Origin: a virus
Length of the DNA: 62,247 bases
Reading direction: 5' to 3' (one strand)
IMG/VR virus record: IMGVR_UViG_3300036832_000189
Coordinates: 1-62,247 of that record
Each line of letters starts with the position of its first letter. The first letter of the stretch is position 1. Positions 21,787 through 28,970 of the stretch are shown here, piece after piece. The notes beneath the pieces were generated by a model that saw only the letters and a program-made list of their open reading frames with translations, did not search any database and was not told the origin of the DNA. Both the position numbers and the translations under genes were made by a program.

Positions 21787-22048
21787 TGCCCTCCGGTGGA
21801 ATAATGCAACTTGCGAGTGCATCTGATACGACGATCAGAAGCGGTGTCATTATGTAGTCATCGCCCTCCTGTGAGACAGTGACGATAACGTCCACAGGTA
21901 TTGTCAGCTTCTTGCTGACCCGGAACGCTGTCGCCATGATTGCAAGGTTCGCGTAGTCATCGAGCCCGAGGTTCATAAATACCTCTCGAGCGTGTTGGGA
22001 GATTACGTGGTTTGCAACCTCTAGTTCTTTCTTCGTCGGCTTAGACAT
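21755..22048 (-). CDS. Small hypothetical protein
   Basis: ATG 22048 overlaps the upstream stop by 8 nt and gives 97 residues. It has an N-terminal helix (KKELEVANHVISQHAREVF) and hydrophobic strands (KLTIPVDVIVTVSQEGDD). No ribosome site is clear, so coupling to the upstream gene is likely. Function unknown. Confidence 0.6.
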   Translation of the reverse strand: MSKPTKKELEVANHVISQHAREVFMNLGLDDYANLAIMATAFRVSKKLTIPVDVIVTVSQEGDDYIMTPLLIVVSDALASCIIPPEGNGADHPNRDT

Positions 22049-23168
22049 ATGAAGATGGTGCAACATATGTCGTCTGATAGGGCAGGTACGCCGGCAGTGT
22101 GGGATACCACTGCAACACATGTTGCATTTTGTTGGCCTTGGTCTCTTTTTCGGGTCTTGGTACTGTCTGACCGCCCATGAGTTGAGTACCATACGGCAGA
22201 TGTAACCGCTCAACGCCAAAAACATCTTCATCCACTGTGGGCTTGCTGTAGCGGAACAGTGGAGCTACACGATCCCACTGCTGCGCATAGTTGCTACCAC
22301 CTTGACCCCAACCACCTGACGAGTGGTAGGTTTCTGGATAGTTCTCCGCGTGGAGGATGAATCCATCAGGCATGAGCTCTGCCAGGAGTGTTGAACCGTG
22401 GTACAGGTCTACGCGGTGTTCATTTCTCGCGACGAGATATGTATCTCTCATCGTCGCTCTGTAGCTGAGATGTTCGCCCCACCTGGAGAGTGGTTGTGTG
22501 CCTTTCCCGGCCATCGCGTAGTTGTACCACGTCTGGAACGTGCCATCACGGAGCAGCCGACCATGCCAGTATCTTTCCGGTCGTGGCATAGGTGTTGGTA
22601 GTATGCCGGCCCTGAGGGCAGCCTGTGCTTCTTCATGCACACGTTTGTTGTATTTTGCCCTGAGTACGTTCGTAATAGCTGCTGCTTTGCGCTGATTGAA
22701 CTCCCTGACGAACCAGGGATGTTCTGGGCCGTGGACTGGCACGTTGTAACGTGCAGCCAACGCATCACGGACATCCTTGTGGTGAGTTGGTGCGTACAGC
22801 TCAAGGATGGTCACGTCATGCGCACGCACGCCTGTGTCTCCACGCAGGAAGTTACGTGCAGATACCTTCGCGGTGATGCCCTGTGCGCTCAGGAAGTTCC
22901 AGATGCCGGGCTCTTCTGTTACCGCGTAAATGCCACAGTTGCAGTTAGCTTTTGGTGCCTCATGCTCTGGTGGATACAGGGTGGGATCACGCCTGTTTTT
23001 CATACACACAGCCTCAAGTGTTGCTGCATCCCATTCCTGGCCGTATGCGCCCTTGAGCTTCAGTATTGGTGGCACGTCATCCGTGTGAAGGAGATTGTAC
23101 GAGCGCCAACCGACGAACTCGTTCTCGGTGTCAAGTACAGCGTCGTGTGGTACGCCTACCGTACACAT
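22041..23168 (-). CDS. Conserved-style phage protein with CNCGIYA motif, unknown function
   Basis: ATG 23168 with GGAGGAG upstream gives 375 residues. The N-terminal ~150 residues contain the pattern GWRSYNLL, ILKLKGAYGQEWDAATLEA and CNCGIYAVTE, which I have seen in phage proteins of unknown role. The rest is helical then Trp/Tyr-rich (RYWHGRLLRDGTFQTWYNYA) and ends Pro/Tyr-rich. It is the largest gene in the promoter-proximal half of the leftward arm. No catalytic motif is evident. Confidence 0.65.
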   Translation of the reverse strand: MCTVGVPHDAVLDTENEFVGWRSYNLLHTDDVPPILKLKGAYGQEWDAATLEAVCMKNRRDPTLYPPEHEAPKANCNCGIYAVTEEPGIWNFLSAQGITAKVSARNFLRGDTGVRAHDVTILELYAPTHHKDVRDALAARYNVPVHGPEHPWFVREFNQRKAAAITNVLRAKYNKRVHEEAQAALRAGILPTPMPRPERYWHGRLLRDGTFQTWYNYAMAGKGTQPLSRWGEHLSYRATMRDTYLVARNEHRVDLYHGSTLLAELMPDGFILHAENYPETYHSSGGWGQGGSNYAQQWDRVAPLFRYSKPTVDEDVFGVERLHLPYGTQLMGGQTVPRPEKETKANKMQHVLQWYPTLPAYLPYQTTYVAPSSYV

Positions 23169-23169
23169 T

Positions 23170-23421
23170 CTATTTGACTCCTCCCCGAACTCGCACAACC
23201 TCAATCTGCGAGTATTCCTTGCTGAGTTTGATGTAGCCCTTGTTGTTGAGCCGTGTGCCAGGCTTCATCTCGAATGTGGCTGCGACGACGTAGGCCATCG
23301 AGTCGCTTATGTCGAACGCGTAATCCTCTTCGGCCATGTCGTCGTCATCCACCTCGAGAATCATACATCCCTCAAGTGATGTCCACGTCTCACGATCATT
23401 CAACACCATTATAAGTGCCAT
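23170..23421 (-). CDS. Small acidic protein
   Basis: ATG 23421 gives 83 residues, with an acidic loop (LEVDDDDMAEEDYAFDISD) and C-terminal strands (KLSKEYSQIEVVRVRGGVK). It shares one base with the stop of the upstream C2H2 gene. Function unknown. Confidence 0.6.
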   Translation of the reverse strand: MALIMVLNDRETWTSLEGCMILEVDDDDMAEEDYAFDISDSMAYVVAATFEMKPGTRLNNKGYIKLSKEYSQIEVVRVRGGVK

Positions 23422-23618
23422 TATGGTGTCTCTCCCTTCTTCTTGCGTCCTACAACGTCTCCACGAATTGCCCACCATGAATACGTGTGTACATGGACTT
23501 TGTTGATGTGTTTGTTGAGTCTTTTGGACGTTGTAAACTCTTTCTGGCAGTAGTAGCAAAACGTGCCAATGTCCTCGAACGGCCCGTTTGGTCTGGGGTC
23601 GTGCGCCGCGACAGTCAT
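23421..23618 (-). CDS. C2H2 zinc-finger protein
   Basis: The 65-residue protein has a textbook classical finger, C-x2-C-x12-H-x4-H (CYYCQKEFTTSKRLNKHINK then VH), rare in phage genomes, followed by a basic tail (GRKKKGE). It probably binds nucleic acid. It overlaps the upstream zinc-ribbon gene by 4 nt. Only one finger is present, so partners or dimerisation would be needed for specific DNA binding. Confidence 0.75.
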   Translation of the reverse strand: MTVAAHDPRPNGPFEDIGTFCYYCQKEFTTSKRLNKHINKVHVHTYSWWAIRGDVVGRKKKGETP

Positions 23619-23875
23619 TCTGGGAGTGGTTCCTGTGCTGCAGCGTTGTTCTCGACCCTATTCACAAACAGGGCCTCTTCGGCGTTTTGCCGGCGCTTAC
23701 GCAAGCAAGAGCTGCACGTGTCGAACGTGTGGGCATGTGCTTGCTCCGCTGTTTGGCTAGCCGGGTAGCTCGCCATTGTGAATACAAACCGCTGTGACGG
23801 TTGCTCAAAGCGGTTGCCTTTCGGCTTGTCTATGATTTCCTTGTCGCAGAAATCACACGTGTACTTGATAGCCAT
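23615..23875 (-). CDS. Zinc-ribbon protein
   Basis: The 86-residue protein has two C-x2-C knuckles (YTCDFCDKEI and DTCSSCLRKRRQ) separated by about 40 residues, a typical zinc ribbon. ATG 23875 and a GGAGG upstream support the start. It forms a pair with the C2H2 gene downstream. Confidence 0.65.
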   Translation of the reverse strand: MAIKYTCDFCDKEIIDKPKGNRFEQPSQRFVFTMASYPASQTAEQAHAHTFDTCSSCLRKRRQNAEEALFVNRVENNAAAQEPLPE

Positions 23876-23890
23876 GTTACCTCCGTGTTG

Positions 23891-24250
23891 TTACGACTTG
23901 TACGAGCGGTATGCATGCAACACGTCACCAGGCTGGAGTATGAATACCTCGAGGTCCTGGCAGTCTACGAACGTGTAGCTGTGTTTGAGCTTATAGCTGC
24001 CGTCGTTGAGTGGTGTCATGGCGAGAGTTCCGTAGCTCATCACCTTCCACACGTCACTCGGCGCGATGAAGTGGCCGGTGTACGTTTTGTCGTCAACGAC
24101 CTCTGTTTGGACTGGTGGCTCTGTGTTGTCCTCGAATGGGCCTTTACCGCTATCCCATGCGGCAGCACACACCATTGCAACAACGTGGAAACCACCCCAT
24201 TCGAGGGTGAGTGGCTTGCCGTCACGGATTATCTCTGTGTTGAGGGGCAT
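23891..24250 (-). CDS. Hypothetical beta-rich protein
   Basis: ATG 24250 overlaps the upstream stop by one base and gives 119 residues. Beta-type segments dominate (TYTGHFIAPSDVWKVMSYG; SYKLKHSYTFVDCQDLEVFI). No family recognised. Confidence 0.6.
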   Translation of the reverse strand: MPLNTEIIRDGKPLTLEWGGFHVVAMVCAAAWDSGKGPFEDNTEPPVQTEVVDDKTYTGHFIAPSDVWKVMSYGTLAMTPLNDGSYKLKHSYTFVDCQDLEVFILQPGDVLHAYRSYKS

Positions 24251-24432
24251 TATTTACCTCTGTATTTGCGCATGTGTGGGAATGGGCCGAAGATGCTTTC
24301 CATCATCTGGCGCATTGCCCTACGGTAGTAATGGCGGGTGGTTGCCGCGCCGATGGCAAATCCGACAACGAGGCCCCCTACCCACACCCCCCACAGGAGG
24401 GCGATCACGATGTAGTACAGGTCTAGGTTCAT
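24250..24432 (-). CDS. Small membrane protein
   Basis: ATG 24432 with AAGGAG upstream gives 60 residues. One long or two short membrane helices occupy residues 5-32 (YYIVIALLWGVWVGGLVVGF), followed by a basic tail (RKYRGK). The dispersed 11-mer lies inside it, read in a different frame (Leu-Trp-Gly-Val). Confidence 0.65.
   Translation of the reverse strand: MNLDLYYIVIALLWGVWVGGLVVGFAIGAATTRHYYRRAMRQMMESIFGPFPHMRKYRGK
24387..24397 (-). repeat. Dispersed 11-base motif (reverse orientation)
   Basis: Exact copy of CCTGTGGGGGG on the minus strand, inside a membrane-protein gene and read as CTG TGG GGG rather than CCT GTG GGG. Confidence 0.6.
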
Positions 24433-24441
24433 GGCTCCTTT

Positions 24442-24672
24442 CTAGGTGCGCCTGATTCGTGCAGCTCCAAGTGGTGGTGCGCCTGTCCTCGTGACATACG
24501 CTCGGTCACCTTCATAAAAAGCAATGATGATGGCGTGGGACTCATCCATCTCGGCAGAGATCATATCCAGAACCTCTTGCTTGGTACGTCCTTTTGGTCT
24601 GCCGTGACCAATGTTTCTCCACGTCCGGTTGGAGTTCTTGACGAACTTGTACCTGAGTGTCTGTTTGAGCAC
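24442..24672 (-). CDS. Small basic hypothetical protein
   Basis: GTG 24672 directly follows AAAAGGAGT and gives 76 residues. The N-terminus is basic (RYKFVKNSNRTWRNIGHGRP), the rest mixed. It is the last leftward gene before the lone rightward Ig-like gene interrupts the arm. Function unknown. Confidence 0.6.
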   Translation of the reverse strand: MLKQTLRYKFVKNSNRTWRNIGHGRPKGRTKQEVLDMISAEMDESHAIIIAFYEGDRAYVTRTGAPPLGAARIRRT

Positions 24673-24843
24673 TCCTTTTCCTTTTTAGTCGGGATGTTAT
24701 CGGTATGTAAAGTGTGGTAGTGTTGGGGCATGCGCCTTGACCGACTGAACGGGATTCTGCTTGAGCAGTGGCTTTCGGGCCTGTGTGCAGGAGATGTACG
24801 ATACGTTTCGGGTGTTATCTTCAAGCCAGGAGAAGGGAGTACG

Positions 24844-25155
24844 ATGGGTGAAATCACCGTCAAAGACTCGGATGCACCTTTCGGTGCAACTGTGACGTTC
24901 ATGGATGCCAAGGGCGCACAGACTACACCGGATGATGTTCCACAGTGGGTATCCGACAATGAAGATGCAGCTACCGTCGAGGCTGCGGACGACGGTATGT
25001 CTGCGACTGTTACACCGGGGCTTCCGGGTGCAGCGGTCATCTCGGTGGATTCCACCGACACGGACGGCACGCAGCTCACGTCGCAGGGCACCGTTACTGT
25101 GCAGCCTGGTGAGGCTGTCATTGGTGACGTGGAGTTCCAGCCTGCTTCTGCGTAG
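24844..25155 (+). CDS. Lone rightward Ig-like (BIG2-type) protein, moron candidate
   Basis: ATG 24844 with GGGAG upstream gives 103 residues, wholly a small bacterial Ig-like domain (GATVTFMDAKGAQTTPDDVP; WVSDNEDAATVEA; GLPGAAVISVDSTDTDGT; GTVTVQPGEA). It is the only rightward gene in the 26-kb leftward arm and has its own terminator at 25173-25195. It could decorate the virion or coat the host surface. An in-frame ATG 24730 would add 38 residues but lacks a good ribosome site. Its promoter was not identified. Confidence 0.75.
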   Translation: MGEITVKDSDAPFGATVTFMDAKGAQTTPDDVPQWVSDNEDAATVEAADDGMSATVTPGLPGAAVISVDSTDTDGTQLTSQGTVTVQPGEAVIGDVEFQPASA

Positions 25156-25172
25156 AGCATAAGCACAGCAAA

Positions 25173-25195
25173 GCCCCCGGCGTAAAGCCGGGGGC
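25173..25195. terminator. Bidirectional terminator after the lone rightward gene
   Basis: A 9-bp G/C stem (GCCCCCGGC 25173-25181 with 25187-25195) and 5-base loop lie between converging stops at 25155 and 25206. The minus strand continues TTTGCTG. It resembles the terminator at 3787-3822 in sequence (AGCCCCCGG). Confidence 0.8.
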
Positions 25196-25205
25196 AATGC
25201 TCTAC

Positions 25206-25394
25206 CTAGACGGCAACGCGATGTTGTCGAGTTGTTTTCTTGCCTGACCACACAAGGTTCAGGTGCTCGTACTCCAGCTCGCATGCCGAGATGGCATCCT
25301 GTTGTGTACGCGCAATCACGAGTGTGGACACAACCATGAGTCCACTCCGGAACCCCTTGACACGATACTCGGAGTAGTCAACGAGTCGTGTCAC
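25206..25394 (-). CDS. Small hypothetical protein
   Basis: GTG 25394 overlaps the upstream stop by 4 nt (GTGA) and gives 62 residues, with a beta segment (SGLMVVSTLVIARTQQDAI) and a basic C-terminus (GKKTTRQHRVAV). Function unknown. Confidence 0.6.
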   Translation of the reverse strand: MTRLVDYSEYRVKGFRSGLMVVSTLVIARTQQDAISACELEYEHLNLVWSGKKTTRQHRVAV

Positions 25395-25516
25395 GCAGGT
25401 ACCTTTTGTGGCTCCGGCACAGGCGCGGGTGGCGCTGGCGTAGGCTCAGGTGTTTCCGCTGGTGCGGTTATAGGTTCAACGATGATGATGCGCTTCGGCT
25501 TGCCGATGTCCGTCAT
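25391..25516 (-). CDS. 41-residue Pro-rich protein
   Basis: ATG 25516 has GGAGG 5 nt upstream. The N-terminus is basic and hydrophobic (GKPKRIIIVEPI) and the rest is a Pro/Ala/Glu repeat (PAETPEPTPAPPAPVPEPQ), an extended linker-like chain. It overlaps both neighbours by 4 nt. Function unknown. Confidence 0.6.
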   Translation of the reverse strand: MTDIGKPKRIIIVEPITAPAETPEPTPAPPAPVPEPQKVPA

Positions 25517-26127
25517 GGTGCCTCCAGTTCGTGGATTTTGTCCCAATTGGGTGCCCAACTTTTAGTTGCGCCGTATCGTGATGGCTTCCAGATAGGCACG
25601 GTTGTGGAGATGTTCTTGAGGATTATCACGCGTGGTACGTGTGTGGCGAACCCGAGTGGTGTATCCACAGACAGGATCGGGTATGTGAGCTCCAGGAATG
25701 CTAATGCCTCTGACAGCTTCCCGTACTCACGCCGGGAGGTTTCGGTTGTGTCTGGGTCTCTGGGCATAGCAATGCCACAGATGCCGATGACACGTGCATA
25801 TTGCGCACGGTAGCCATGCTCACATTCTACGACCTGACCTTTCAGGCCAACCTTGCCGATGATGCAGACTTCGCTCTCTGCTCCTGTGGAGCTCATTGCC
25901 GGCAACAGGTAATCCAGGTGTGAGATAGACCAGAACCCGTAGGAGTTGCGGAGTGTTGGTGATTGCGGGTAGCAGAGGATGTACTCGTGTGTGTTCGTAG
26001 GCCAGATGCCAATGTTCTTGTAGTTCCACGAACGCAGCTCATATCCTGCTGCTGGACTACACCGCCAGAACCGGAATGCCTCAATCTCCGTTGGGACCAG
26101 CGGTGTTGCAGGGTCAAAACTCTGCAT
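25513..26127 (-). CDS. Hypothetical protein
   Basis: ATG 26127 overlaps the upstream stop by 14 nt and gives 204 residues. It has aromatic-rich beta segments (EAFRFWRCSPAAGYELRSWN), CxxC-free, with a helical C-terminal half (REYGKLSEALAFLELTYPIL). An earlier ATG 26151 is possible. No family recognised. Confidence 0.6.
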   Translation of the reverse strand: MQSFDPATPLVPTEIEAFRFWRCSPAAGYELRSWNYKNIGIWPTNTHEYILCYPQSPTLRNSYGFWSISHLDYLLPAMSSTGAESEVCIIGKVGLKGQVVECEHGYRAQYARVIGICGIAMPRDPDTTETSRREYGKLSEALAFLELTYPILSVDTPLGFATHVPRVIILKNISTTVPIWKPSRYGATKSWAPNWDKIHELEAP

Positions 26128-26599
26128 TGTCTGGGTCTTTCTCAATCTCATGCAGAAGCACCCTGCGGAGGTCTACGATCCTCTGCATACGCATGAGCCT
26201 GGTGTTGTAGTCTCCCATCTCGAGAACTTGAATGGTTGCTCCAGACCCACTCAAGTACCAAAGCATGGTCAACATCTGTACCACGTGTGGTTGTGGGCTC
26301 AAAATGCGGAAGTAGTTGTCGCTACCACTGTTGTACTGTTCTGCTGATATGTTCAACGCGACATCTGACAGGTCGATGCTGAACACGACGGTCTCACGCA
26401 CAAGTGAATACCACTCGGATGAGCTGGGCCGTTCGAGGTTACGCCTGTCGAACAGTGTCGAGTAGTGTTCCTCGATGGTGTCGGCCTCGAGTGCTGTCGA
26501 TTCCAGCTTGTTGCTGAACCCGTAATCGGTATCCAGCATTACCTCTCTGAGTTGGACTGTCATCTCATCGAGGATGATGTAATGCTTCGTGTGTGTCAT
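26114..26599 (-). CDS. Hypothetical protein
   Basis: ATG 26599 with AAGGAG upstream gives 161 residues: N-terminal strands (HYIILDEMTVQLREVMLDTD), a central Ser-rich region and a C-terminal helix rich in Arg and Met (RLMRMQRIVDLRRVLLHEI). Function unknown. Confidence 0.6.
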   Translation of the reverse strand: MTHTKHYIILDEMTVQLREVMLDTDYGFSNKLESTALEADTIEEHYSTLFDRRNLERPSSSEWYSLVRETVVFSIDLSDVALNISAEQYNSGSDNYFRILSPQPHVVQMLTMLWYLSGSGATIQVLEMGDYNTRLMRMQRIVDLRRVLLHEIEKDPDNAEF

Positions 26600-26607
26600 G
26601 CTTCTCC

Positions 26608-26832
26608 TTACAGGAACCAGATGATGAGACATATCACAAACGCTACGAACGCGAGAAACAACATACTGTTGCTGAAGCTGTTCAATGCGTTGACTGTCTG
26701 CTGGCGCTGTGCGTTCTTCTCACGCTGTTTCGCCATCTGCGTGTCACGGTACGCTCGCTTGGATGCCTCGCGTTCATGCTTGATGCTTGTGCGTTCGGCC
26801 TCTGCGATCTCTGCCTGTTCGTCAAGTGTCAT
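26608..26832 (-). CDS. Tail-anchored coiled-coil membrane protein
   Basis: ATG 26832 is chosen because AGGAGG lies 8 nt upstream. The 74-residue product has a charged coiled coil (QAEIAEAERTSIKHEREASK) and a single C-terminal membrane helix (MLFLAFVAFVICLIIWFL). This topology suits a membrane-associated regulator or spanin-like factor, but it lies in the early arm. Its ribosome-site context is nearly the same as that of the gene at 28882. Confidence 0.65.
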   Translation of the reverse strand: MTLDEQAEIAEAERTSIKHEREASKRAYRDTQMAKQREKNAQRQQTVNALNSFSNSMLFLAFVAFVICLIIWFL

Positions 26833-26870
26833 GTTATTCACCTCCTTTCATGTGGTTGAAGGGCACACTA

Positions 26871-26898
26871 GAGCCCTACGTCGTGTGACGTAGGGCTC
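26871..26898 (-). terminator. Intergenic hairpin of the GAGCC/GGCTC family, copy 1
   Basis: A 12-bp stem (GAGCCCTACGTC 26871-26882 with 26887-26898) and 4-base loop lie directly after the stop at 26903 and before the next gene's ribosome site. Two related hairpins are at 27952 and 28910. No T-run follows. Confidence 0.6.
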
Positions 26899-26902
26899 CG
26901 GT

Positions 26903-27130
26903 CTACACTTCTTCTTGTTCGGCCTCGACCTCGTCCTGCCATGCCGAGTGGAGCTCTTCGATCCTCTCATGTGGCAATGCCCGCAGGTCTGCACCGTTTG
27001 TGTGCTTCTCGACGTAGCCCAGGAAGTCCTCGGCGTCCATGTCGTCATCAAACACAGGCCCGAACGCCGTCATGCTGACGCTATCGTACAGCGCGACCTT
27101 GCCCTCGATGCTCGTGATGCGTACTCCCAT
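26903..27130 (-). CDS. Acidic small protein
   Basis: ATG 27130 gives 75 residues, with short N-terminal strands (VRITSIEGKVALYDSVSM) and an acidic C-terminus (WQDEVEAEQEEV). AAGGAG lies 12 nt upstream, inside the end of the previous gene. Function unknown. Confidence 0.6.
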   Translation of the reverse strand: MGVRITSIEGKVALYDSVSMTAFGPVFDDDMDAEDFLGYVEKHTNGADLRALPHERIEELHSAWQDEVEAEQEEV

Positions 27131-27138
27131 GTGTGGTG

Positions 27139-27282
27139 TTACTCCTTCCCGTTTGCAAGTTGACGGTTGCGCTTGCGTGCCATACGCGCACGCTTGTTCT
27201 TGGCACGGCGGCGCTTGCGCTCCTTCTGTGGGGTATCTGAAGGGTCACCGCTGCTGGGCCAGTTGTACTTGCTGTTGCTCAT
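27139..27282 (-). CDS. 47-residue highly basic protein
   Basis: ATG 27282 overlaps the upstream stop by 4 nt. The second half is an Arg/Lys run (KERKRRRAKNKRARMARKRN), suggesting nucleic-acid binding. No family recognised. Confidence 0.6.
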   Translation of the reverse strand: MSNSKYNWPSSGDPSDTPQKERKRRRAKNKRARMARKRNRQLANGKE

Positions 27283-27680
27283 TCATCCTCCTCGTCTGGG
27301 TCATCATGGGCGTCAGGGGCAGGGATGTTGTCGATCAACATTTCGATCGGCATGCCGAGGGTCTGCATGTGGCGTGCGATCTTCTGAACACACGTGAACA
27401 ACTGGTCACTGAACCTGTTGCACATATCATCCACGTGCGTCATGTACATCACGTTTTGCCGGCCAACACACACCGTCGTGACGAGTAGATCCACGAACAG
27501 TTCTTCTGGATACTGGAGAACACCAGGGTCTTCCAGAATCTCGTAGAGCTCATTCGCGTAGAGTGCGATGTTGAGCATGATCTGCTGCTCTGCTTTGCGA
27601 TCCTCCGGCAGCGGTGTGGACAGCTCATGGATTGCATCATGGTGATCCATGAGGTTCTGGAGTGCGCGTTCGTGGTTCAT
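27279..27680 (-). CDS. Helical acidic protein
   Basis: ATG 27680 overlaps the upstream stop by 4 nt and gives 133 residues, mostly helical (RALQNLMDHHDAIHELSTPL; MLNIALYANELYEILEDPG) with an acidic tail (DAHDDPDEEDE). Function unknown. Confidence 0.6.
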   Translation of the reverse strand: MNHERALQNLMDHHDAIHELSTPLPEDRKAEQQIMLNIALYANELYEILEDPGVLQYPEELFVDLLVTTVCVGRQNVMYMTHVDDMCNRFSDQLFTCVQKIARHMQTLGMPIEMLIDNIPAPDAHDDPDEEDE

Positions 27681-27922
27681 GCGTGTGTGGTTTCAACCAG
27701 CAGGCGATCCAACAGCTCATCGTGTGTGAAGAACGTGCCGAGGTATGCCTGCTGCTGTGGCTGTGCAGCGGCCCCGGTGTCTAGCAACCCCCACAGCCTC
27801 CAGTGTTCCGGCACGCGTGGGTAGGTGCAAGTTTCCGGGTTGTGTCGTACCATGAACGGTTTGCCGTTGACTGTGAACTCTGTCAACGTGCCGTTGTCGA
27901 GTAACGTAGCCATGTCGGTCAT
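27677..27922 (-). CDS. Small hypothetical protein
   Basis: ATG 27922 follows GGGAGG closely (ATG 27913 is an alternative with better spacing). The 81-residue product has strands (NGTLTEFTVNGKPFMVRHNP) and a C-terminal helix (FTHDELLDRLLVETTHA). It is preceded by the hairpin at 27952-28005. Function unknown. Confidence 0.6.
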   Translation of the reverse strand: MTDMATLLDNGTLTEFTVNGKPFMVRHNPETCTYPRVPEHWRLWGLLDTGAAAQPQQQAYLGTFFTHDELLDRLLVETTHA

Positions 27923-27951
27923 GGCCTCCCTTCTTGTGGTGTGGTTTTGGA

Positions 27952-28005
27952 GCTAGGCTCCATAGAGCCGGTGGCGTGTGGGTCACCGGCTCCGTGCAAC
28001 CTAGC
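27952..28005 (-). terminator. Intergenic hairpin of the GAGCC/GGCTC family, copy 2
   Basis: Inner arms GAGCCGGTG (27965-27973) and CACCGGCTC (27984-27992) are wrapped by outer arms GCTAGG/CCTAGC. Flanks CTCCATAGAGCC and GGCTCCGTGCAACCTA are shared with the copy at 28910. The upstream gene's TAG stop lies in the outer arm. Confidence 0.6.
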
Positions 28006-28165
28006 GTGCGCTCGCCGAGGGCGGCGTGTGATCCGTCCTGGCGGCTTCGGCGGCTGCCTTGAGTGCAGCGCCCACGGCACCGATGCGGGCGGCAGAGAGC
28101 GGGCTGTGCTGCTTGTAGCTGAGAACTGCAACTGCGACCTGCTTGTTATCGTACGTGGTGGTCAT
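28001..28165 (-). CDS. 54-residue Ala-rich protein
   Basis: ATG 28165 has GGAGG 4 nt upstream. The product has a strand then an Ala-rich helix (SAARIGAVGAALKAAAEAAR) and a polar tail. It overlaps the upstream gene by 20 nt. Function unknown. Confidence 0.6.
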   Translation of the reverse strand: MTTTYDNKQVAVAVLSYKQHSPLSAARIGAVGAALKAAAEAARTDHTPPSASAR

Positions 28166-28316
28166 GTTCCTCCTGTCGAGTGCGGTCGATTTGATCCTGA
28201 ATGTAACGCTTGGTTTGTGACTTGTTCAAACCATAGCGCCGTGCGTTGCTCACCCACGTGGGCATCTTGTGGGTGATGACCTTCTGGATGTGCTGCTCGT
28301 GTGGGTTCATGGGCAT
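28146..28316 (-). CDS. 56-residue basic protein
   Basis: ATG 28316 (or ATG 28310) gives a basic helical product (HIQKVITHKMPTWVSNARRY; NKSQTKRYIQDQIDRTRQEE) with a His-rich end. No ribosome site is clear; the upstream stop lies 7 nt away, so coupling is likely. Function unknown. Confidence 0.5.
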   Translation of the reverse strand: MPMNPHEQHIQKVITHKMPTWVSNARRYGLNKSQTKRYIQDQIDRTRQEEHDHHVR

Positions 28317-28323
28317 GATTGTA

Positions 28324-28422
28324 TCAAGCGCCAAGCATGAAGTCAATGCCGGGCCAGTGATGGAACTGCAGCATGTAGGTGACAAGCCACGTCGAGTGGC
28401 ACAGCATGATGAAGTAGTTCAT
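28324..28422 (-). CDS. 32-residue hydrophobic miniprotein
   Basis: ATG 28422 overlaps the upstream stop by 4 nt (ATGA). The product is hydrophobic and aromatic (MNYFIMLCHSTWLVTYMLQF) and may associate with membrane. Small size leaves doubt, but it fits the overlapping gene chain. Confidence 0.45.
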   Translation of the reverse strand: MNYFIMLCHSTWLVTYMLQFHHWPGIDFMLGA

Positions 28423-28688
28423 CGGATGTCCATGAGCTGCCAGGGCACGCGCTGCGTGCCACCCCAACGGCTGATGAGCTGGTCGATGCCCCAGGCATCA
28501 TCTGCCATGTACGTGAAGCCGATGCGGTGTGCGATCTCGAGGACGTGTTCGTAGTTCTCGGCGGTCGCGTGCGCCGCACGCTTGAGGCTGTAGAGGTAGT
28601 TGACGTTGCGCGGGTTATCCGCATGTTTCTGGGCACGCTCCGCCAAGTTATTGGCGATCGCGTGCCACGTCTGCTGGTCGGTGGTCAT
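28419..28688 (-). CDS. Small helical protein
   Basis: ATG 28688 with GGAGG upstream gives 89 residues, mostly helical (QTWHAIANNLAERAQKHADN; ENYEHVLEIAHRIGFTYMAD). It overlaps both neighbours by 4 nt. Function unknown. Confidence 0.6.
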   Translation of the reverse strand: MTTDQQTWHAIANNLAERAQKHADNPRNVNYLYSLKRAAHATAENYEHVLEIAHRIGFTYMADDAWGIDQLISRWGGTQRVPWQLMDIR

Positions 28689-28882
28689 GCTGTCCTCCTG
28701 TTGCGTTTCCACGGCATAACAGTGCCGTTGCGGATGGACAAGACACGGTCTGCGGTGTCACGCAGTTCCTGTGCCAAGTCTGGGAATGTGGCCTCGATTG
28801 CATTTGCTGATGCCTCGAGCTCCTGCCGTGCCTTCCACAGGCTACCAACGGCCTTGATGTATTCTTCGTGGGTCATGGTCAT
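28685..28882 (-). CDS. Small helical protein
   Basis: ATG 28882 has AGGAGG 8 nt upstream; the bases GGAGGTGAACAACATGAC nearly repeat the start context of the 26832 gene. The 65-residue product is helical (EYIKAVGSLWKARQELEASA) with a basic end (MPWKRNRRTA). Function unknown. Confidence 0.6.
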   Translation of the reverse strand: MTMTHEEYIKAVGSLWKARQELEASANAIEATFPDLAQELRDTADRVLSIRNGTVMPWKRNRRTA

Positions 28883-28909
28883 GTTGTTCACCTCCTTGGT
28901 ATGTGGGAC

Positions 28910-28960
28910 GTAGACTCCATAGAGCCACACGTCGTGGACGTGTGGCTCCGTGCAACCTAC
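28910..28960 (-). terminator. Intergenic hairpin of the GAGCC/GGCTC family, copy 3
   Basis: A 12-bp stem (GAGCCACACGTC 28922-28933 with 28937-28948) with a 3-base loop has outer arms GTAG/CTAC. The flanks match those of the copy at 27952, while the stem body differs by compensating changes, which points to selection on RNA structure. Confidence 0.65.
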
Positions 28961-28970
28961 CTGTTGGTTG

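Noticed and set aside
24730-24843. Longer start for the lone rightward Ig-like gene
   Set aside because: ATG 24730 lacks a ribosome site and the added 38 residues do not look like part of the Ig fold or a signal peptide.
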